From Gemella morbillorum (GTDB lineage: Bacteria; Bacillota; Bacilli; Staphylococcales; Gemellaceae), in NCBI RefSeq assembly GCF_900476045.1, contig NZ_LS483440.1, positions 620,001-684,000 on the forward strand: DNA of 64,000 nt, written 5' to 3'. Made by a program: the position numbers and the translations under genes. Each line of letters begins with the position of its first letter. The first letter of the stretch is position 1. A model generated the notes under the pieces. The model was not told where the DNA came from and searched no databases. It saw only the letters and a program-made list of their open reading frames with translations. Shown here piece by piece: positions 59,022-64,000 of this stretch.

Positions 59022-60851
59022 ATGAAAAACTTTTTTGGAGAAAAATATAGTAGGTTTGCTATTAGAAAATTTACTATAGGAATCATTTCAGCTACTCTTG
59101 GAATATTTATATTAGATAATACACAAATTAGTGATAATTATGCTAAAGCAGAAGATAAATTAAATATACATTATAGATATGTTAGTGACGATGAATTAAC
59201 ACAAAAAGAAAAAGAATTAATAGTAAAAGAGCTTCCTAAAGTTGCAGAATCGAATGAAGAAACTTATTATTTAGTTTATAAACCTTCTCAACAAATGAAG
59301 TTAAGTACTCTCCCTAATACAGGAATACATACTGGAGTAAATGGTATTTTACTTGCTGGAGTAGTAGGTATGTTAGTAGTAGCTGTTACTCGTGGAAAAA
59401 ATAAAAAGTATAAAGTATTATCAGTAATGTTGGTTACAAGTTTAGGTATAAGTATTTTGCAAAGTCCTGTTATCGCAATGGATAGTCTAAAGTTATCAGT
59501 GTATAATACAGATTTTAGTGTGTTGAAAAGTGGAAAATTACCAAATCCACTAGAAATTCCTGGGTATAATTATGTAGGATTTATAAAAAATGAATATACT
59601 AATTTTAAAATAAATAAAACTGATAAGGCATTGGAGAATATAAGGAATAGTGATTCTAGTGAGGGTTCAAGAAATAGGAATATAATTAAACCAGAATACA
59701 AAGGAGAACAATCAGGAGCGATAGTAGCACCTGAAAAGGTAGAAAAACCAGAATACAAAGGAGAACAATCAGGAGCGATAGTAGCACCTGAGAAGGTAGA
59801 AAAACTAGAATACAAAGGAGAACAATCAGGAGCAATAGTAGAACCAGAGAAATTAGAGAAACCAGAATATACAGGAGAACAATCAGGGGCAATAGTAGAA
59901 CCAGAGAAATTAGAGAAACCAGAATATACAGGAGAACAATCAGGGGCAATAGTAGAACCAGAGAAGTTAGAAAAACCAGAATACAAAGGAGAACAATCAG
60001 GAGCAATAGTAGAACCTGAGAAGATAGAAAAGCCAGAATATACAGGAGAACAATCAGGAGCAATAGTAGAACCAGAGAAGTTAGAAAAACCAGAATATAC
60101 TGAAAAGATTGAACCATTAAAACCTGAAACAGATAAATTACCAAAAGAAAATATTATGGAAAAGAATGCTAGTGCAATGCTTAATATGAGATTTATATCA
60201 AACAATATAGAAAATTCAGGTGTAGGTTCAGCAACTTTTATATCGCCTAATGTACTCTTATCAGTAGCGCATAACTTTATTACTAGTTCTAAAGATAATA
60301 TGACAGGGGAGCTAATAGGATCTGAAAAAGAAAATATTTATGAGTGGATAACACCAGATGGAAAAAAAGGAACGTTTAGTGCAAAAGATATTCATTTTTA
60401 TAATAAAAAAGAGTATCCTAAAGGATATATTAATGATTTAGCTGTGATAAAACTACCAAATGTTAATAATAATCAGTATGTTAGTTTGACTTCAAATTAT
60501 AATAAAGTTAATGTTGGGGATAAATTAAATGTTTATGGTTATCCTAAAGGAAAATATACTCATCTTAAAGATGTGTCAGTAGAGTTAGAACAACAATATG
60601 CAAAAAATACATATGGTGTACAGTATCAAGGTGGGGCACCAGGTATGAGTGGAGGAGGAATACTTAATGATAAAGGAGAAGTGATAGGTATTCACCAAAA
60701 TGGGGGACAAAATCGCTCAGGTGGATTAATTCTATCTCCAAATCAATTAGAATGGATTAAAAGCATTATTGAAGGTAAGGAGATAACTCCAAAATATGAT
60801 GAGATAGAACGCCCCAAAGAAGATAAAAAAGAAGAAAAATATCAAAATTAA
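59022..60851 (+). CDS. Surface-anchored V8/trypsin-like serine protease with N-terminal LPNTG and 19-residue repeats
   Basis: 609 residues. A YSIRK-like signal (EKYSRFAIRKFTIGIISATLGIFI, residues 7-30) is followed by a sortase motif LPNTG at residues 97-101, a hydrophobic helix (106-122), basic RGKNKK and a second hydrophobic helix (131-150). Residues 223-355 hold seven 19-residue repeats (KPEYKGEQSGAIVxPEKxE), then a half copy. The C-terminal protease domain carries His417 (SVAHNF), Asp472 (NDLAVIKL) and Ser543 (GMSGGG). N-terminal LPxTG plus two helices plus PEY..GAIV repeats is the layout of streptococcal IgA1/zinc metalloproteases, here joined to a serine protease. Target unknown. Confidence 0.85.
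   Translation: MKNFFGEKYSRFAIRKFTIGIISATLGIFILDNTQISDNYAKAEDKLNIHYRYVSDDELTQKEKELIVKELPKVAESNEETYYLVYKPSQQMKLSTLPNTGIHTGVNGILLAGVVGMLVVAVTRGKNKKYKVLSVMLVTSLGISILQSPVIAMDSLKLSVYNTDFSVLKSGKLPNPLEIPGYNYVGFIKNEYTNFKINKTDKALENIRNSDSSEGSRNRNIIKPEYKGEQSGAIVAPEKVEKPEYKGEQSGAIVAPEKVEKLEYKGEQSGAIVEPEKLEKPEYTGEQSGAIVEPEKLEKPEYTGEQSGAIVEPEKLEKPEYKGEQSGAIVEPEKIEKPEYTGEQSGAIVEPEKLEKPEYTEKIEPLKPETDKLPKENIMEKNASAMLNMRFISNNIENSGVGSATFISPNVLLSVAHNFITSSKDNMTGELIGSEKENIYEWITPDGKKGTFSAKDIHFYNKKEYPKGYINDLAVIKLPNVNNNQYVSLTSNYNKVNVGDKLNVYGYPKGKYTHLKDVSVELEQQYAKNTYGVQYQGGAPGMSGGGILNDKGEVIGIHQNGGQNRSGGLILSPNQLEWIKSIIEGKEITPKYDEIERPKEDKKEEKYQN
59688..60086 (+). repeat. Seven 57-bp coding tandem repeats
   Basis: In-frame 57-bp units, each encoding one 19-residue repeat of the protease; variants differ mainly at K/T in EYKG/EYTG and A/E before PEK. 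Prone to copy-number change by recombination. Confidence 0.93.
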
Positions 60852-60894
60852 GAGCACTCTTAACTTCATATTAAATAATTAGAGAATGTAGAAA

Positions 60895-60950
60895 AAACAA
60901 GAAATATTCATTTTAATACTAGTGGAAAATGAATATTTCTCGTTTTATTT
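60895..60950. terminator. Bidirectional terminator between the protease and ArsS genes
   Basis: Perfect 14-bp stem GAAATATTCATTTT (60901-60914) / AAAATGAATATTTC (60926-60939), with T-rich tails on both strands. Confidence 0.88.
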
Positions 60951-60957
60951 TTAATAA

Positions 60958-60976
60958 TTAACATAACCTATGTTAA
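60958..60976 (-). promoter_or_regulatory. SECIS-like hairpin downstream of the ArsS UGA
   Basis: On the minus strand UUAACAUA-GGU-UAUGUUAA: an 8-bp perfect stem with a GGU loop, starting 15 nt after the UGA at 60993-60991. Loop guanines lie 23-24 nt after the UGA, inside the 16-37 nt window described for bacterial SECIS elements, and a GG-start apical loop matches the E. coli fdhF element. Confidence 0.6.
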
Positions 60977-61935
60977 CAAGTTTCGCCACCTCAAGAAGAA
61001 CCAGCTCCAGCTGTACAACCGTAGCAATGCATACCTGTTCTAATTCTACGAACACCAATATGTTCTTTAGCGAGTTGGTTAACATGCTGTATTTCTCCAG
61101 AAACGTTTAGTTTTTCAATTAAATTAAAATCACAATCATAAAGAGAGCCATCTGGACCAATAGAAATCATATTACGACACATAAGACCAGGTAATGTATC
61201 TGGATTATATGCACGGAAAAGTTTATTCATATAGTCTTCGTACAAGTCTTCACGATGTAAAAATTCAGAAAAACGACCGATAGGATTATTTGTGATTGCA
61301 AATAAGTTATTAAATACAATTCCAAAGTTATCGAAAAGTTTTTTCTTATAAGTTTTTTCTAGAGCTTCTTGTTTTGGTGGTAAATATGCTCCATTTGGAT
61401 TGTAGACTAAATTAATAACTAAATCTTCTTCTTTACCATAACCAAGTTCATTTAGACGTTGTAATACCTCTATAGATTTAGGGAAAACTCCTTTACCACG
61501 TTGTCTAGTAACAACTTTTTCATTATAATAGGGGAGAGATGCGATAACTTGGACTTTTAAATCACGATATAATTCAGGAATATCACTATATGCGGGTACA
61601 GCTAAAATAACTAAGTTTGTTCTAACCATAACTGTTTTTGCGTATTTTGAAATTTCTTTTAAAAACCATCTAAAGTTAGGGTTCATTTCAGGAGCTCCGC
61701 CTGTTATATCCATAATTTTATAGTTACCAACTTTGAATGCTTCAACAATTTGTTCGAAAGTCTCACGAACCATATTATTTTTCCTGTGAGGACCACCATC
61801 TACGTGACAGTGACTACAAGTTATATTACATAAACTCCCGACATTTATTTGCATTGTATCAGGATATTCTTCGGTAAGTAAGTATTGTTTGTCTTCTACC
61901 ATATCGAAGAATTTAGGAATGTTTAACTCTGACAT
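60973..61935 (-). CDS. arsS: Radical SAM protein ArsS, probable selenoprotein (in-frame UGA)
   Basis: 314 residues up to UGA (60993-60991), or 320 if it is read as selenocysteine: the frame continues GGETC to TAA at 60975-60973. Radical SAM cluster C36xxxC40xxC43 (SLCNITCSHCHVDGGPHR), DITGGAPEMNPNFRWFL, and the Cys-rich C-terminus HCYGCTAGAGSS-U-GG. In this family (arsenosugar biosynthesis rSAM/selenodomain) the residue after GSS is Cys or Sec, so the UGA sits at the functional position. It joins the peroxidase-like gene 8 bp upstream. Whether the host makes Sec cannot be seen in this window. Confidence 0.87.
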
Positions 61936-61943
61936 AATAGTTC

Positions 61944-62282
61944 CTAGTTAGTAAGTTTGTCAGAAAGCTCTTTACTTTGAAGACCGTGTACTAAAGTAAT
62001 TCCTGCTTTCATAGCTGCTGCAACGTGAATAGCCTCAGCGATTTGATCTTGATCACAACCTTCACTTAAACAAGTACTAGTGTAGGCGTCTATGCAGTAA
62101 GGACAAGCTTCAGAATGTGCAACAGCAAGGGCAATAAGAGCTTTCTCACGTGATGTTAACTCACCTTCTGCCATAACGTTACTGTAATAATTCATAAAGT
62201 TTTTCCAGTGCTCTGCAGCATCTTCACCGAATTTACCTTCTCCAAACTCTATTAAATGTTTCTTTTTAAAATAATCAGCCAT
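61944..62282 (-). CDS. Arsenosugar-biosynthesis-associated peroxidase-like protein (AhpD/CMD fold)
   Basis: 112 residues. The carboxymuconolactone decarboxylase/AhpD core EKALIALAVAHSEACPYCIDAYTSTCLSEG has the CxxC pair Cys60/Cys63 and His56. Its position directly upstream of ArsS is the usual one for this family. Good RBS AAAGGAG; promoter at 62316-62344. Both cysteines are encoded as Cys, not Sec. Confidence 0.86.
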   Translation of the reverse strand: MADYFKKKHLIEFGEGKFGEDAAEHWKNFMNYYSNVMAEGELTSREKALIALAVAHSEACPYCIDAYTSTCLSEGCDQDQIAEAIHVAAAMKAGITLVHGLQSKELSDKLTN

Positions 62283-62315
62283 ATTTATTCTCTCCTTTAA
62301 AAAATATATAATTCC

Positions 62316-62344
62316 ATTATAAATCAGAATAGAAAAATAATCAA
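62316..62344 (-). promoter_or_regulatory. Promoter of the peroxidase-arsS operon
   Basis: Minus strand TTGATT (62344-62339), 17 bp, TATAAT (62321-62316). Confidence 0.72.
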
Positions 62345-62370
62345 AGAAATGACAAATTATACATAAAATA

Positions 62371-62412
62371 AAAAAGATTTCTTCTCAATTAAATCGGAGG
62401 AAATCTTTTATT
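62371..62412 (-). terminator. Terminator after the glycosyltransferase gene
   Basis: AAAAGATTTC (62372-62381) pairs with GAAATCTTTT (62400-62409); on the minus strand it ends in a T run. It separates the glycosyltransferase from the peroxidase-arsS transcript. Confidence 0.8.
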
Positions 62413-62417
62413 AAAAC

Positions 62418-63101
62418 TTATCTTATATCACGATACATCTTGGCGATTTCTTCTACAGGTACACCACGACGATACATTTTTTGATATTTTTGCATTTGCC
62501 ACATAGTTGTTTTTACGTGGCCTTTATAGCGACGTGTAGAGGTTGTCACAGAAGAATCGATAACTGTAATTTTATATCCATTAGCGCTTAAATCTTCTGA
62601 AATTCGATAATCTTCCATAATTGGCATATCTTTATATCCTCCAACTTTTTCAAAAGCTTGTCTAGAAAGAAACAATGCTTGATCCCCAAAAGCTAGGTTA
62701 GTAATACTTGCGCGCATATTAGAAACAATAGAATTAACACGCATAGGAAAACTATTTGGATAGAATTTAATTTTTAGACAGCCAACCTCAGTAGGGCAAT
62801 CAATAACTTTTTGTATAACATCTTTTTGAAGAACGCTATCGGCATGAATAAACCAAAGTATATCACCGCGAGAAATTTCCGCTCCAAAATTCATCTGATT
62901 TGCACGTCCTTTCCTAACAGAAACATGGTACGAATACCCAAAATAAGAAAGTTCTTCTAGTATATCTAAAGTTTTATCTTTGCTGCCACCATCTACAAAA
63001 ATAACTTCATGTTTCTTAATGTCGTATAAACAGTATAAATTGAAAATAAAGTCTCGAATAGTTGTTTCTTCGTTATAAATAGGAACTATAATAGAAATCA
63101 T
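62418..63101 (-). CDS. Family 2 glycosyltransferase, rSAM/selenodomain-associated (TIGR04283 type)
   Basis: 227 residues. GT2 fold: ISIIVPIYNEETTIRDFI, VIFVDGGSKDKTLDI (DxD-like), KGRANQMNFGAEISRGDILWFIHADS, and AFGDQALFLSRQAFEKVGGYKDMPIMEDYRISEDL. The last motif is typical of the glycosyltransferase found with ArsS. It probably adds a sugar to the arsenical or lipid product of the cluster. RBS ATGGAGG. Divergent from the GntR gene. Confidence 0.88.
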   Translation of the reverse strand: MISIIVPIYNEETTIRDFIFNLYCLYDIKKHEVIFVDGGSKDKTLDILEELSYFGYSYHVSVRKGRANQMNFGAEISRGDILWFIHADSVLQKDVIQKVIDCPTEVGCLKIKFYPNSFPMRVNSIVSNMRASITNLAFGDQALFLSRQAFEKVGGYKDMPIMEDYRISEDLSANGYKITVIDSSVTTSTRRYKGHVKTTMWQMQKYQKMYRRGVPVEEIAKMYRDIR

Positions 63102-63199
63102 AAAATTCCTCCATAAAAATGATAATTAATGTCTATATTATAGCATATATCTAGTCACAAAAAAATAAAATCTTCATAAATAAATGTTTTTAGAAAATA

Positions 63200-63241
63200 T
63201 TGACAAACAACTGTATCTATTGTATAATCACAGTAGATACA
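63200..63241 (+). promoter_or_regulatory. GntR promoter and palindromic operator
   Basis: TTGACA (63200-63205), 17 bp, TATAAT (63223-63228). A perfect inverted repeat TGTATCTA (63212-63219) / TAGATACA (63234-63241) with a 14-bp spacer brackets the -10. YtrA-type GntR proteins bind such repeats in their own promoters. Confidence 0.78.
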
Positions 63242-63255
63242 AGAGAGGTGGAATA

Positions 63256-63651
63256 ATGAAAATAAAAATTTCTAATTTATCATCAATACCAATTTACCAA
63301 CAAATTGCAAGTGAAATAAGAAATAAAATTTTATCAAATGAACTTATGTCAAATATGCAACTTCCTTCAATCCGAGCTTTATCTAAAGAATTAGAGGTAG
63401 GGATAATAACTATAAAAAAAGCTTATGAAGTATTGCTACAAGAAAATCTTATTTATTCAAAAGGAGCAGTAGGATATTTTGTAAATGAGATAAATAGGGA
63501 AGAAATATTGGTGATTAAAAAGGGAGAATATTTAAAAGAAATAGAAAAAGTTTTTGAAAAGGCACTTGATGATGGTTTAACAAAGGTAGATGTAAAGGAA
63601 ATTATAGAGATAGTATTGGGGGAGAGAGATTATGGTAATAAAGCTAAATAA
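63256..63651 (+). CDS. GntR-family regulator, YtrA subfamily
   Basis: 131 residues from the ATG at 63256 (AGAGAGGTGG upstream). Winged HTH: IPIYQQIASEIRNKILSNELMSNMQLPSIRALSKELEVGIITIKKAYEVLLQENLIYSKGAVGYFV, then a short C-terminal helix instead of a large effector domain, which marks the YtrA subgroup. These repress ABC transporter operons, and the ATPase gene overlaps its 3' end. Confidence 0.9.
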   Translation: MKIKISNLSSIPIYQQIASEIRNKILSNELMSNMQLPSIRALSKELEVGIITIKKAYEVLLQENLIYSKGAVGYFVNEINREEILVIKKGEYLKEIEKVFEKALDDGLTKVDVKEIIEIVLGERDYGNKAK

Positions 63652-64000
63652 TTTAGAGGTGAAAAAAGGAAGCTTTAAGCTAGGAGCTATTAATTATACA
63701 TTTGATAATGGTTATGTTTATGCAATAACGGGAAACAGTGGAAGTGGTAAAACACTATTATTACAAAGTATTTTAGGAAGCATAGATATTAAAAAAGAGA
63801 TGGTTTTATATAATGACTTGAATTTTTATGAAAATGAAATAGAGATAAAATCTAAGTATTCTTACGTAGCAGATAATCCATTATTTTCAGATAAATTAAG
63901 TGTGGAAACAATCATAAGTAAAATTTCAAAATTAGATTCTAGATTTAATAAACAGAAGTGTTATGAATATTTAAAAAAATACAATATTTATAAACACAAA
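63632..64000 (+). CDS. ABC transporter ATP-binding protein (3' end outside window)
   Basis: 123 residues visible. IKLNNLEVKKGSFKLGAINYTF..., Walker A ITGNSGSGKTLLLQSILGS, and the Q-loop region YSYVADNPLFSDKLSVE. Overlaps the GntR gene by 20 bp, so the two form one operon. The signature, Walker B and membrane partner are beyond the window. Confidence 0.88.
   Translation, partial: MVIKLNNLEVKKGSFKLGAINYTFDNGYVYAITGNSGSGKTLLLQSILGSIDIKKEMVLYNDLNFYENEIEIKSKYSYVADNPLFSDKLSVETIISKISKLDSRFNKQKCYEYLKKYNIYKHK

Noticed and set aside
59688..60086. Regular repeats that could be taken for a CRISPR array
   Set aside because: Units are contiguous 57-bp in-frame coding repeats without unique spacers.
59570..60205. 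Long minus-strand frames opposite the surface-protease repeats
   Set aside because: They mirror the 57-bp coding repeats, have no RBS, and give low-complexity Ser/Leu-rich proteins; shadow frames.
60901..60939. 14-bp hairpin as the SECIS element of ArsS
   Set aside because: It lies over 50 nt past the UGA with a T-rich tail and serves as the bidirectional terminator; the hairpin at 60958-60976 has the right distance.

Overview
The window is AT-rich Bacillota DNA. Its gene content suggests a Gemella-like member of the Bacilli: a cshB-nfo-Fur block, a truB-ribF-rpsO block, an rpoY-rnjA pair, sortase A, an acpP/plsX unit, and a YSIRK-signal surface protease with an N-terminal LPxTG motif. The genus is an inference from gene content and architecture, not from any search.

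Layout. (1) 1-6214, host core: the end of a pyrimidine-nucleoside phosphorylase gene, deoC, a DEAD-box helicase, endonuclease IV, a Fur-family regulator, truB, ribF and rpsO. (2) 6195-47495, a roughly 41.3 kb siphovirus-type prophage inserted in the 3' end of rpsO and bounded by a 27-bp direct repeat. Its modules in order are: integrase; lysogeny (lipoprotein, ImmA-like peptidase, repressor, divergent Cro-like gene and operators); early and replication genes (dUTPase, PD-(D/E)XK-type protein, DUF2815 protein, family A DNA polymerase, VapE-type primase-helicase split by a frameshift, a GTAACTTT iteron array, VRR-NUC, SNF2 helicase); ArpU-like late regulator; packaging and head (terminase, portal, minor capsid protein fused to an ADP-ribosyltransferase, scaffold, capsid); tail (tail tube, chaperone, tape measure, Dit, endopeptidase-type tail protein, collagen-like fibre, S74 spike); lysis (two holins, choline-binding CHAP endolysin); and a right-end moron with stacked promoters, a candidate small RNA and an ART-like protein. 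(3) 47496-64000, host: displaced rpsO terminator, tRNA-Arg, Fe-S proteins, NDH-2, a GNAT/aminotransferase fusion, rpoY-rnjA, sdaAB-sdaAA, recG, srtA, plsX-acpP, the surface protease, a minus-strand arsenosugar-type cluster (glycosyltransferase, peroxidase-like protein, ArsS) and a GntR regulator with the start of an ABC transporter.

How the parts work together. The phage replaces the last codons and the terminator of rpsO when it integrates, so the host gene stays functional. Repressor sites of one palindromic family lie in and around the early promoter. Early genes supply replication, the ArpU-like protein probably activates the late operon, and the ADP-ribosyltransferase on the minor capsid protein could enter the host with the DNA. 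The most striking host observation is that the ArsS radical SAM gene ends at a UGA located exactly where the family carries Cys or selenocysteine, followed by five more codons and a compact hairpin shaped like a bacterial SECIS element.

Limits: all calls come from reading sequence and translations. Family names are recognised from motifs and context; no database comparison was run.
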